The notes under the pieces were generated by a model, which did not search any database, had not been told where the DNA came from, and was given only the letters and a program-made list of their open reading frames with translations. From VXNE01 sp963668365 (lineage in GTDB: Bacteria; Pseudomonadota; Gammaproteobacteria; Pseudomonadales; Azotimanducaceae), in assembly GCA_963668365.1 (NCBI GenBank), contig OY764266.1:558001-622000 (forward strand): DNA of 64,000 bases. Direction: 5' to 3'. Below, piece by piece: positions 35,348 to 43,613 of this stretch. Numbering within the stretch: position 1 is the first letter of the stretch; each line of letters opens with the position of its first letter. A program made the position numbers and the translations under genes.

Positions 35348-35556
35348 TCGATGCCGCTCCTTGTCTATCGCGCATGCTCCGAAGGTGTCCAATGAGTAGG
35401 CAACCGGAGCACGCGGGTTGGACCGCCACAACCTGACCGCACCTGGCTTGCCAATGCCCGCCTCACCGATGGTGGAACCCCCGGCGGGCCGACGGGCGGA
35501 AACGTCCCCAACCCTTCGCCCTGTCACCCCCCGTCCAGATGGCCCGGGGCGCCGGG

Positions 35557-35817
35557 TTACCGCGAACGAATGCACCCGCCGGGCGATTCCTCATTCTCGA
35601 CCAGGCTGTAGAAGCCCCTGCCATGGTCCAAGAAGAACTCCGGGTGCTGCTTGGGGTACTTGACGTGCGTGTTCCATGCCCAGCCCGGGCAATGCTCCCT
35701 GAGTCCCCTTTCACGGAAGCGGCGCGCCTCGCCCACATGCCAAACGAAACTGCGCCCGTGCTGTCTCGGCACGAACTTCTCGATGTGGCTGATAGGGCGC
35801 GCCGTTTTCACAGCCAC
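35557..35817 (-). pseudogene. Possible C-terminal fragment of an unknown protein
   Basis: An 86-codon minus-strand stretch reads RSFVWHVGEARRFRERG, then WNTHVKYPKQHPEFFLDHGR and GFYSLVEN. The ending DHGRGFYSLV resembles small winged-helix domains at the ends of some restriction-associated proteins, but I cannot name the family. No ribosome site is seen and the sequence has no convincing beginning. It may be noncoding. Confidence 0.3.
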
Positions 35818-35900
35818 AGTCTACGCCAAGCAACAAGCGGTGATCCGTTTTCCGATGACGAGAAGCTGGAACATTCCATCCGTCTGTGCGGCGTAGGGTC

Positions 35901-36878
35901 CTAGCGCGTGGGCATGCCCGCCGCGCGGTAGGCCGCATCGATGACGCGCATCTGCTTTACCCCGTCCTCGGCATCGGTCGGTAATGGCGTGCCGTTGCGC
36001 ACCGAATCGATGAAGGCGTCGAGTTGATACGCGTACGTCGGCCGGTGTGAGAGCGTCTCGCGGGTCGTGTTGCCATCGACGGTCAATTCGATGAAATGCG
36101 AGTTTTGCGGCAGCAGCGGGTTATCCACGAGCAAGCTGCCTCGTTCTCCCTGAACCCGGAGTTCCGCAACGTAACTCTCTTCGATCATGGACCCCAGCGT
36201 CGTGGCGACGATTCCGTCCGCAAGGCGGTGTTCGGCCTTGAGCCAGATATCCACGTCGGGACTGCCGATGCGCGCCTCGGCGCTGACGACTTCCGGCTCC
36301 TGGCGCGTGATATGGCGCAGCCAGGAAATCGGATAGCAGCCGATGTCCATCGTTGCGCCGCCGCCGGTCTCGTAGTTCATGCGGATGTCGGTGGTTGCGG
36401 GCGTGCGAATGCCGAAGCGGGCATCGATGCGCTGGATCGCGCCAAGGACTCCCGAGTCGTAAATCTCCATCGCGCGCAGAAAGACGGGGTGGTAGCGGGT
36501 GTGGAACGCCTCGATCAGCACCAGGCCGGTCTCACGCGCCACCGCGGCCATTTCTTCCGCCTCCACGGAGTTGAGCGCAAACGACTTTTCGCATAGCACG
36601 TGCTTGCCGGCGCGCAACGCCTTGATGGTGTACTCGTGGTGGTGGCTGATGGGCAGCGGGTTGTAGACGACATCCAGGGTGGGGTCGAGGATAACCTCGT
36701 CGTAGCTGTCGTAGACGGACTCGATGCCGTGATTTTCGGCGAATGCCTCGGCGCGGGAGCGGTCCCGGGCGGCCACGGCGGCGACGACGGCATCGGGGTT
36801 GTCCGCGGCCGGCCCGGTCAGCCCTCCAGAGGTGATCCGGGCCACGCCCAATGTCCCGAAACGAAGGGGATCTGCCAC
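35901..36878 (-). CDS. Gfo/Idh/MocA family NAD(P)-dependent oxidoreductase
   Basis: A 325-residue sugar/polyol dehydrogenase-like enzyme. An N-terminal Rossmann fold begins FGTLGVARITSGGL, the conserved EKSFALN replaces the usual EKP motif, and the C-terminal alpha/beta domain has GGATMDIGCYPISWLRH with the conserved DIGCY segment. These enzymes oxidise or reduce sugars, inositols or related hydroxyl compounds. Start at 36878. The divergent upstream region contains an orphan terminator-like hairpin. Confidence 0.85.
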   Translation of the reverse strand: MADPLRFGTLGVARITSGGLTGPAADNPDAVVAAVAARDRSRAEAFAENHGIESVYDSYDEVILDPTLDVVYNPLPISHHHEYTIKALRAGKHVLCEKSFALNSVEAEEMAAVARETGLVLIEAFHTRYHPVFLRAMEIYDSGVLGAIQRIDARFGIRTPATTDIRMNYETGGGATMDIGCYPISWLRHITRQEPEVVSAEARIGSPDVDIWLKAEHRLADGIVATTLGSMIEESYVAELRVQGERGSLLVDNPLLPQNSHFIELTVDGNTTRETLSHRPTYAYQLDAFIDSVRNGTPLPTDAEDGVKQMRVIDAAYRAAGMPTR

Positions 36879-36929
36879 GTTCGCTGTTCCTTGAAGAGGA
36901 AAGACCTGATGTTAGTGGTCGCCTCTTCT

Positions 36930-36965
36930 GGCGTCGAGTTCACAACGGCTGGCGACGCCTTTTTT
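36930..36965 (+). terminator. Orphan intrinsic terminator-like hairpin
   Basis: GGCGTCG (36930-36936) pairs with CGACGCC (36953-36959), followed immediately by six T residues (36960-36965). It points along the plus strand, yet no plus-strand gene ends here: it lies between two divergent genes, 130 bases before the alpha/beta hydrolase start. It would end a short leader or small RNA transcript starting near 36880. Confidence 0.6.
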
Positions 36966-37094
36966 GTAGCGTTGTGATTTGCTTTTCGCAGACAGCCATG
37001 GATGCACGTTATGAAAACAGCGCGGCGCGCGTCCGAATATAGGCTAAGATTCGCCGGCTGTTTTTCACGGTCCACGGGAGAGTTTCGGTCCGCA

Positions 37095-37988
37095 ATGGCA
37101 AGGTTCACGGCAAAGAGCGGTGAGATTTACTTCGAGCATGCGGGTTCGCGCGCCGATACCCGCGTGCTCTTCATCCAGGGCCTCGGATGCCAGGTCGTCC
37201 ATTGGCCGGAGTCACTTGTCGAAGGCGTGGTAGGCGCGGGCCTCTGCGCCGTGACCTTCGACAACCGGGATTCGGGCCTCTCCCACAGTTCCGATGCGCC
37301 GGCGCCTTCGCTGGCGTCCTTGCTGGCGGCGCACGACGATCCGGGAAACCTGACCCCCGCATACTCACTGTCGGACATGGCCCGGGATGCGGTCGACCTG
37401 CTTGATCACATCGGCCAGGGTGGCGCGCATGTCATCGGCGTGTCGATGGGCGGCATGATCGGCCAGCGCATGGCCATCGAGCATCCGGACCGGGTGTACA
37501 GCCTGACGTCGATCATGTCGTCCACCGGGAATCCGGAATTGCCGCCGCCGAGCGAGGAGGCCGTGGCGTCGCTGCTGGCGTCATCGGGGGTGGAAGACGC
37601 CGAGTCGGCAGTACCTTTGAGCATCCAGGCATGGCAGGTCTTCGCGGGGCCGCACTTCGACTCGGAAAAAGTGGGTGGCGCCCGTTTCGCGCGCCGCGCC
37701 ATCGAGCGCGCCTACCGGCCGGACGGCACGCTAAGGCAGCTTGCCGCGATTCTCGCCGACGGGGATCGGCGCGCCAACCTGGAAGAACTCGACACTCCAA
37801 CGCTCGTGATACACGGAGACGCCGATCCCCTGATTCCGGCCGAGGCGGGGCGTGATACCGCCGCCGTCATTCCGGGCGCTACATATCTCGAAATCAAAAA
37901 GCTGGGACACGATCTGCCCGAACCTGTGATTGGCGAAATAGTCTCAGCCATCACCGCCCACATCCACGACGTGGAAGTCACCCGCTAA
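37095..37988 (+). CDS. Alpha/beta-fold hydrolase
   Basis: A 297-residue hydrolase. The nucleophile elbow is GVSMGGMIGQ (serine), the acid is in VIHGDADPLIP, and the histidine is in KLGHDLPE; the oxyanion region is LFIQGLGCQ. Similar proteins are esterases or lactonases such as enol-lactone hydrolase homologues. The start at 37095 (MARFTAKSGEIYFE) places the motifs at family-typical distances. A terminator-like hairpin precedes it, and grpB follows after 16 bases. Confidence 0.85.
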   Translation: MARFTAKSGEIYFEHAGSRADTRVLFIQGLGCQVVHWPESLVEGVVGAGLCAVTFDNRDSGLSHSSDAPAPSLASLLAAHDDPGNLTPAYSLSDMARDAVDLLDHIGQGGAHVIGVSMGGMIGQRMAIEHPDRVYSLTSIMSSTGNPELPPPSEEAVASLLASSGVEDAESAVPLSIQAWQVFAGPHFDSEKVGGARFARRAIERAYRPDGTLRQLAAILADGDRRANLEELDTPTLVIHGDADPLIPAEAGRDTAAVIPGATYLEIKKLGHDLPEPVIGEIVSAITAHIHDVEVTR

Positions 37989-38004
37989 CGGTTGGCGTCC
38001 CAAG

Positions 38005-38517
38005 ATGCCTGATCCGATTGTGATCGTGCCCTACTCGGACGAATGGCCCGCGACCTTCGAGGCCCTCAAGACGCGAGTGGAAAACGCACTCGGAGCGCCC
38101 CTTCGACGGATCGAGCACATCGGCAGCACGTCGGTTCCCGGATTGCCTGCCAAGCCGATCATAGACATCGACGTCGTCATCGGGCGGGACGATCAACTCG
38201 ACGAGGTCATCGAGGGGCTTGCCGCCATCGGCTATGCGTTCGAAGGCGACAAGGGAGTCAGGGGGCGATACGCGTTCAGACCACCTTCGGGCTCACCCGA
38301 GCACCATCTCTATGTCTGTGCCGAGGGCAGCCACGAACTTCATCGCCACCTCTTGTTCCGCGACTATCTTCGCCGTTGTCCGGAAGCAGCCGCAGCCTAC
38401 GGAAGACTGAAGCATCGGCTGGCGAGCCGGAACCCGCTTGACCGAGTTGGATATACCGACGCCAAGAGCGACTGGATCGAGCGAGCCCTGCGACTGGCGC
38501 GCCAGGAAGTGCGGTAA
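38005..38517 (+). CDS. GrpB family protein (nucleotidyltransferase-like)
   Basis: A 170-residue member of the GrpB/UPF0157 family: VPYSDEWPATFEALK, then RIEHIGSTSVPGLPAKPIID with the DIDVVI that supplies metal-binding aspartates in this minimal nucleotidyltransferase-like fold, and HLYVCAEGSHELHRHLLFRDYL. The biochemical role of the family is not settled. It is probably co-transcribed with the upstream hydrolase and converges with the MFS gene, whose stop is ten bases away. Confidence 0.85.
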   Translation: MPDPIVIVPYSDEWPATFEALKTRVENALGAPLRRIEHIGSTSVPGLPAKPIIDIDVVIGRDDQLDEVIEGLAAIGYAFEGDKGVRGRYAFRPPSGSPEHHLYVCAEGSHELHRHLLFRDYLRRCPEAAAAYGRLKHRLASRNPLDRVGYTDAKSDWIERALRLARQEVR

Positions 38518-38526
38518 ACCTTGATG

Positions 38527-39864
38527 TCAGGCGGCGCGCGGGCGTGGCTCGATGTCGAACTCCTGCAGGGTGCTTTCCACCGTGGGCCGGGATATCCGGA
38601 TGCGGTCGTCGCGCAGGAGAAAGGTGAAGATATAGCCGAACACGAGCATCACCACGCCGATCAGGAAACAGTACGTGACCGCCCGGTCGGGATACTGGTC
38701 CTTCAGATATCCCACGTATAGCGGACCGAAGACGCCCGCTGCCGACCAGGCGGTGAGGATCGTGCCGTAGACGGCGGACATCCGTTCGCTTCCGAACACG
38801 TCCGTGACGAACGAGGGCATGGTGGCGAAGCCGCCGCCGAAGCAGAGCAGGATGTAGCAGACCAGAATCGAGAAGATCCAGGGATTGGTCTCGGTCATCA
38901 GGATGCCGAAGACGACGACCTGGCTGCCGAGCAGTATCTGGAACACGCGCACGCGGCCAATACGGTCGGACAGGAGTCCCCACAACAGGCGCCCGATGCC
39001 GTTGCAGAGCGAGGTGACCGCGATGAGCGTTGCGCCGTATTCCGCAAGCACTTCCGGCTCAAGCGACGGATCGGCCAGACCCCACACATCCTGCAGCAGC
39101 GGCGACTGGAAACTGATGACCGAGATGCCCGCGGCGATGTTGAAGAAGAACACGATCCACATGATGGCGAACTCGGGCGATGTCAGGCACGCCTTCACGG
39201 GAGGAGCGGGTTCAACCTCGGGTCGCGCAACCGGTGCCTGCTCTTCTCCAGCGGACTTCGTTGGATCGAAGTCAGTCGGCGGATCTTCCATGAGGAGGCT
39301 GATCGGGATCAGGATGCAGGCGAAGATGATGCCGAGCCAGAAGAACACCATCGTCAGGTCGTGCTGGGTCTGCACCACCAGGAACGGAGCGAGCACCTTG
39401 CTCAGAAGTAGCGCGCCAACGCCGAATCCCATCACCGTGGTTCCGGTAGCAATGCCCTTGTGGTCGGGGAACCACTTCGAGGCTGTCGCCACCGGCGTCA
39501 CGTAGCCGAACCCGATGCCCGCGCCGCCCATGACGCCGTGCCCGACGTAGAACAGCATCAGGTTGTCCATTTGCAGGGCGAGGCTGCCGATCAGGTAGCC
39601 GCCGCAGAACATGACGCTCCCCGCCAGCGCCAGTTTGCGCGGGCCGAGTCGGGGCAGCTTCATTCCCGCCCAGGCCGCGGAAATCCCCAGGGAGAAGATC
39701 GTGATGCTGAACGCCCACGCGGTCTCCTGCCACGACCAGCCAAACTGCTCCACGAGCATCGACTGAAAGAAACTCCACGCGTAAACGGTCCCGAGGCAGA
39801 GTTGCAGCGCCGTGCAGCCTGCGAGTATCACGCCGCGCGGGGCAGTGGGAATGCGTATGGCCAT
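38527..39864 (-). CDS. OFA-family MFS transporter (oxalate/formate antiporter-like)
   Basis: A 445-residue, 12-segment carrier. The N-terminus RGVILAGCTALQLCLGTVYA followed by WSFF is characteristic of the oxalate:formate antiporter family, as are GFGYVTPVATASKWFPDHKG and GFGVGAL. The central loop (about residues 195-225) is acidic and proline-rich. Expected substrates are small carboxylates such as oxalate, formate or pyruvate. It is the last of three minus-strand genes, three bases after the sensor gene, itself preceded by a ligand-binding protein gene. Confidence 0.82.
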   Translation of the reverse strand: MAIRIPTAPRGVILAGCTALQLCLGTVYAWSFFQSMLVEQFGWSWQETAWAFSITIFSLGISAAWAGMKLPRLGPRKLALAGSVMFCGGYLIGSLALQMDNLMLFYVGHGVMGGAGIGFGYVTPVATASKWFPDHKGIATGTTVMGFGVGALLLSKVLAPFLVVQTQHDLTMVFFWLGIIFACILIPISLLMEDPPTDFDPTKSAGEEQAPVARPEVEPAPPVKACLTSPEFAIMWIVFFFNIAAGISVISFQSPLLQDVWGLADPSLEPEVLAEYGATLIAVTSLCNGIGRLLWGLLSDRIGRVRVFQILLGSQVVVFGILMTETNPWIFSILVCYILLCFGGGFATMPSFVTDVFGSERMSAVYGTILTAWSAAGVFGPLYVGYLKDQYPDRAVTYCFLIGVVMLVFGYIFTFLLRDDRIRISRPTVESTLQEFDIEPRPRAA

Positions 39865-39867
39865 GGC

Positions 39868-40629
39868 TCAGGCGACCGGGCCGCTCGACCCCGGCGGAGC
39901 TTCGTCGTCCCGCGCCTGGCCGCGCGAAAAGTACAGGAAGAGGCGGGCCAGGTGCCCCGCCTCGTCCTTGCGTTCCAGGACCCGACTGCGGCTTGACGCC
40001 TCTTCCTCTTCGTTCCGCGCAAGCGCCACCGCGTAGGCGAGCACGTCGCCCAGCGGGTTGGCTGCCAGCTTGACGAACCACAGCGCCGCGGCCACGCCCA
40101 CCGCGAATATGATGCAGACTAGGTACAACTGCCTGCCGATGGCGCGCTGGACCTTCAGCGCGATGACGCCCGTGTCCATGCCGAGGCGGACGGTGCCGGC
40201 CACCCCCGCCAGGATCGGACTCCCCACCTCGACAAAGTCGCCCATGCCCTTGATTTTGCGCTCGACGGTCTCCGTGGAAGTGGGGTCATCGGCGAGGATC
40301 TCTTCCGGGATTCCCGGCACGAACGTATGTGCCAGGAACTCGCCGGTCTCGTCTGCGATGTAGATGTAACTGATGCCCTGGATCTCGACGAACTGGTCGA
40401 TCAGGGACTGCAGCGCGGCGAGGTCGCGATTCAGGAGGATGTCGACGCTCGAGTCCGCGATGGTCTTCGCTATGTCCTTGCTGTTGTCTTCGTATTCTTC
40501 CGACAGATAGTCATTGACGGTGTAGATCAGCAGGATCGAAGTCGACAGTCCGATGACCCCGAACAGGAAGAACACGCCGAACAACGTCTTCTGGAACAGC
40601 TTCTGGACCTTGATGTCGGCGATTTTCAC
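39868..40629 (-). CDS. Membrane sensor with periplasmic domain and HAMP-like linker, no output domain
   Basis: A 253-residue protein. TM1 (about 18-37) and TM2 (about 170-190) bracket a periplasmic Cache/PAS-like domain (IQGISYIYIADETGEFLAHTF). After TM2, WFVKLAANPLGDVLAYAVAL looks like a short HAMP helix, and the protein ends with a charged tail. No kinase, cyclase or methyl-accepting part follows. Lying between the genes for a ligand-binding protein and an OFA carrier, it may pass binding information to the carrier or to an unlinked partner. Confidence 0.65.
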   Translation of the reverse strand: MKIADIKVQKLFQKTLFGVFFLFGVIGLSTSILLIYTVNDYLSEEYEDNSKDIAKTIADSSVDILLNRDLAALQSLIDQFVEIQGISYIYIADETGEFLAHTFVPGIPEEILADDPTSTETVERKIKGMGDFVEVGSPILAGVAGTVRLGMDTGVIALKVQRAIGRQLYLVCIIFAVGVAAALWFVKLAANPLGDVLAYAVALARNEEEEASSRSRVLERKDEAGHLARLFLYFSRGQARDDEAPPGSSGPVA

Positions 40630-40644
40630 GACAAATCCTCGCGC

Positions 40645-41892
40645 CTAAGCGAAGCGTTCGCGCCAGTCGTCCAGGGGGACGAAACGCCCTTCATCGACCA
40701 CGGTGTAGTAGACCCGTTGCAGGCCCTGCCGGCGGGCGGGCCCGAAGGACACCTGCTCCCCGATGCCAAGGTCATAGTCCTTGACGCTGAATACGGCGCG
40801 GGGCAGCGCGTCGCGCGAAGGTGCGTTCCCCAGTCGGCGGAGTATCTCCACCATCAGCTTCGCATCGAGGAATCCTTCGAGGCTGACGAAGCTGTGGGGG
40901 AACGGCGAGTACGCTTCCTTTACGAGTTCGGCTGGCGCCACGGGGTCGTAGCGCCGCATCAAATCGCGGTACTCCCGAACTGCCTCGATGGACACGGCTT
41001 CGTAGCTCGGCACGACCTGAGAGTTCACCAGCAGGTCGGTGTACTGTCGGCTCTCTTCGCGCTCCTCGGTGAGGAGCTTGAGGAGATTCTCGCTGCCGAC
41101 GAACGACAGGTTGGCGATCGGGACACGCAGACCGAGATCGACGGCATCGCGGGCGAATGCGGCGCAGGCGGCGTAGGCGCCGATGCAGATCACGGCGTCC
41201 GGTTTCGACGCCTGGAGTATTTCGACCTGTTCGCGCATGCTTCCGGTGAACTTCGTGCCCCGCCGATAGGTCGCTTCTCCGGCGATGCGCTCGCCGTGGC
41301 GCTTGAGTGCCGCCCGTACGCCCGCCCAGCCGCTGCGCCCGTAGGCGTCGGCCTGGTAGAACACGGCAATCCGCTTTCTGCCGATACCGACGAAATTGTC
41401 GACGAGTCCCGCAGTCTCCTGGCGATAGGACGCGCGCAGGTTGAACGCGAAGTCTCCGTACGGCGGCTCGCGCTGGGGTTGCGCGCCGGTGAACGGAAAG
41501 AACAGGTAGATGTTCCGGTCCTGGAACTTCTTGAGCATGGGAAGGACGCGGGTCACCGTCGGGGTGCCGACGTAGCCGAACAACAGGAACACTTCGTCTT
41601 CCAGCATGAGGGTCATGGTGTTCTTGACGGATGGGTCCGGCTGGTAGCCGTCGTCGTAGGTCTTGATGGCGATGCGGCGGCCGCGGATGCCGCCCTGGTC
41701 GTTGACGTGCTGGAAGTAGGCGCTGGCGCCCCGGTACAGTTCGATCCCCAACCCGCGCGACGGCCCCGAGAACGCGGCCGACATGCCCAGCGTGATTTCG
41801 GTGTCGGTGACGCCGGAACCGGCGGGCTCCGCACGAACGGACCCGACAATGCCGCCGCCGACGCCGTACAGAATGAGCGAACGTCTGTTCAC
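40645..41892 (-). CDS. Periplasmic ligand-binding protein (leucine-binding-protein family)
   Basis: A 415-residue Peripla_BP_6 protein. After an N-terminal export signal (MNRRSLILYGVGGGIVGSVRA) comes TEITLGMSAAFSGPSRGLG, the usual opening, then DQGGIRGRRIAIKTYDDGY, FGYVGTPTV and AVFYQADAYGRSGWAGV. Proteins of this class bind amino acids, amides or organic acids. No ABC permease or ATPase is nearby; instead the sensor gene starts 15 bases downstream and the OFA carrier follows, so it may act as a sensory receptor. Confidence 0.82.
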   Translation of the reverse strand: MNRRSLILYGVGGGIVGSVRAEPAGSGVTDTEITLGMSAAFSGPSRGLGIELYRGASAYFQHVNDQGGIRGRRIAIKTYDDGYQPDPSVKNTMTLMLEDEVFLLFGYVGTPTVTRVLPMLKKFQDRNIYLFFPFTGAQPQREPPYGDFAFNLRASYRQETAGLVDNFVGIGRKRIAVFYQADAYGRSGWAGVRAALKRHGERIAGEATYRRGTKFTGSMREQVEILQASKPDAVICIGAYAACAAFARDAVDLGLRVPIANLSFVGSENLLKLLTEEREESRQYTDLLVNSQVVPSYEAVSIEAVREYRDLMRRYDPVAPAELVKEAYSPFPHSFVSLEGFLDAKLMVEILRRLGNAPSRDALPRAVFSVKDYDLGIGEQVSFGPARRQGLQRVYYTVVDEGRFVPLDDWRERFA

Positions 41893-42060
41893 GGCATCAC
41901 AACGCTACGCGGAGCCGCGGATACGATCGCCATGTCGTATTTCGCAAACGACCCCTCCCTTGCGGTGCGCGACGGTGCGTGGTCATGTTGGCTATCGCCG
42001 CCATTGATTGTCAAGACTGGCTGGCTGGCAGACCGTGACGGCCGCCATGATGCCGACCTG

Positions 42061-42882
42061 TCAAAGACCGGCCTCCGCCACCGCTGCCGCCAGCATGTCG
42101 AGATTGCGCCGGTACTCGTCGCTGTCCGCGTACCTGCCGCTCATGACGAAACGTGCGGCCCCCGCCTCGGCGAAGTCGTGCAGGCGCTGGGCTGCGGCGC
42201 CCGTCTCGTCCAGTGGCAATCGCCCCATGGCCACGATCTCCCCGACCGACCGGTTTTCGGCGGCGCAGAGTTCCGCGTACCGGGCGCGCGCGTCGGGCAG
42301 CGCTTCCGGCGTCATGCCTGTCGGGAACCATCCGTCGCCGTGCCTGGCGGCCCGCTCGAGCGCGTGGGGGGCCGCGCCGCCGATGTATATCGGCGGGCGC
42401 GCGGGTCGGGGTCGGAACAGGAACGGCTGGCCGTTCGCCTCGACTTCGTCGTGATCGAAACAATCGTGGACGAATGCGAGGGTCTCATCCGAAATGCGCC
42501 CGCGGCGGCGCCGGTCGACACCGAGCGCGCGAAATTCCGCGTCCATCCAACCGACGCCGACGCCGAGCAGGAGTCTCTCGCCGGAAAGCTCCTGCAGGCT
42601 CGCGACCTGTTTCGCGAGAAGCAGCGGCGACGTTCGGTAGGGGAGGATGAGCACGCCGACGCCGAGCCCGATGTTCTGGGTCGCGCCGGCCAGCCATGCA
42701 AGGGCGATGAGGGGATCCACGTAGCGGCCGCCGGAGCCCTCGGCATCGTCCGGCGGGATGGCAATGTGGTCGGTGACCCAGACCGACTCCACGCCGGCGG
42801 CTTCCGCCGCGCGGGCGCAGGCGCCCATGATCGCCGGCGTCGACTGAGCGCCCATGTTCCGCAATCCAACTCCGATGTGCAT
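42061..42882 (-). CDS. Luciferase-like flavin-dependent oxidoreductase (LLM class)
   Basis: A 273-residue protein from the ATG at 42882 (MHIGVGLRNMGAQSTP). TIM-barrel luciferase-family features are VESVWVTDHIAIPP, IGLGVGVLILPYR, ERLLLGVGVGWMDAEF and PPIYIGGAAPHALERAARHG. Such F420- or FMN-dependent enzymes are named by the pattern 'TIGR036xx F420 family', but the substrate is unknown. A 168-base gap without a gene separates it from the ligand-binding protein gene downstream. Confidence 0.75.
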   Translation of the reverse strand: MHIGVGLRNMGAQSTPAIMGACARAAEAAGVESVWVTDHIAIPPDDAEGSGGRYVDPLIALAWLAGATQNIGLGVGVLILPYRTSPLLLAKQVASLQELSGERLLLGVGVGWMDAEFRALGVDRRRRGRISDETLAFVHDCFDHDEVEANGQPFLFRPRPARPPIYIGGAAPHALERAARHGDGWFPTGMTPEALPDARARYAELCAAENRSVGEIVAMGRLPLDETGAAAQRLHDFAEAGAARFVMSGRYADSDEYRRNLDMLAAAVAEAGL

Positions 42883-42886
42883 TGAC

Positions 42887-43030
42887 TCAGGCCCTCCAAT
42901 GGACGATGTCGCCCTTGGGGATCGCGTCCGGCAGAGGATTGGGGAGCGGTTGCGGTCCCTCTTCGGAGAACGCGGCAACCGAGCCGACCAGGAGTGCGGC
43001 GACGGTGCGGGACAACGCCGTTGCTTGCAT
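42887..43030 (-). CDS. Very short secreted protein or N-terminal remnant
   Basis: A 47-codon frame: MQATALSRTVAALLVGSVAA is a good signal peptide and the mature part reads EEGPQPLPNPLPDAIPKGDI before a stop. The proline-rich N-terminus resembles the start of secreted PQQ-type (sorbosone) dehydrogenases, so this is probably what remains after an internal deletion removed the rest. It fits neatly between two minus-strand genes, with four bases to the next start. No strong ribosome site. Confidence 0.45.
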   Translation of the reverse strand: MQATALSRTVAALLVGSVAAFSEEGPQPLPNPLPDAIPKGDIVHWRA

Positions 43031-43038
43031 CTACGTGA

Positions 43039-43548
43039 CTACTGCGACTTTCTCGCCAGGTCGATCACGGTGGCTTCTTCGGACAACTTGCCGTCCTTCA
43101 TGCTGTACCAGTACGTGGTAAGGCGATCAGGCCCGCGTAGCTGGAAATCAGCTTGGTGCATGTGGTTGGCGCCCTCGCGGGCCAGGTTGGTGATGCTGTC
43201 GAAACGCAGTTCGAGGCGGTCTTCGCCGGCGGGAACGATTTCGAGGCGCGGCTGGTTGCCGGCGGCGCAGTAGTGGGTCATCAGCACGCGATCGCCGTCG
43301 GCGTGATACACATTGAGCATTTCGTGGTCGCCGCCGGGCATCATGACCTCGCTCAGCGCGGAACCGTTCGCCGTGGGTTTGAAGACGGCGCCCACGACAC
43401 CGGTGTCGGTTCCGTTCTCGTCGAGCAGCGTCCACTCCCCCTCGAGCGCCAGGAGCTTCGCCATGACGCCGTCGGCGTCTGCTCCGGCGCTGCCGCAGGA
43501 CACCGCGAGGATCCCCGCGATCACCATCCCCGCACATCGGTTCATCAT
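43039..43548 (-). CDS. Small secreted protein of unknown function
   Basis: A 169-residue protein with an export signal (MMNRCAGMVIAGILAVSCGS), followed by LLALEGEWTLLDENGTDTGV, VFKPTANGSALSEVMMPGGD, MLNVYHADGDRVLMTHYC and NHMHQADFQLRG. This pattern is seen in uncharacterised lipocalin-like/THAP4-like extracytoplasmic proteins. The start has AGAGG five bases upstream. The cysteine in AVSCGS could be lipid-modified, though the lipobox is poor. It begins 65 bases after the carboxylase stop. Confidence 0.6.
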   Translation of the reverse strand: MMNRCAGMVIAGILAVSCGSAGADADGVMAKLLALEGEWTLLDENGTDTGVVGAVFKPTANGSALSEVMMPGGDHEMLNVYHADGDRVLMTHYCAAGNQPRLEIVPAGEDRLELRFDSITNLAREGANHMHQADFQLRGPDRLTTYWYSMKDGKLSEEATVIDLARKSQ

Positions 43549-43613
43549 TATTCCTCTCTTCCGTTGGACGCGTGTTTTCTGCATTTCCTTCCTTCCTGCT
43601 CTGTTCCCGGCGA

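Noticed and set aside
40327..42885. Very long plus-strand open frame (~850 codons)
   Set aside because: It runs antisense to the sensor, ligand-binding protein and luciferase-like genes; its translation has no motifs and is an artefact of GC-rich codon use.
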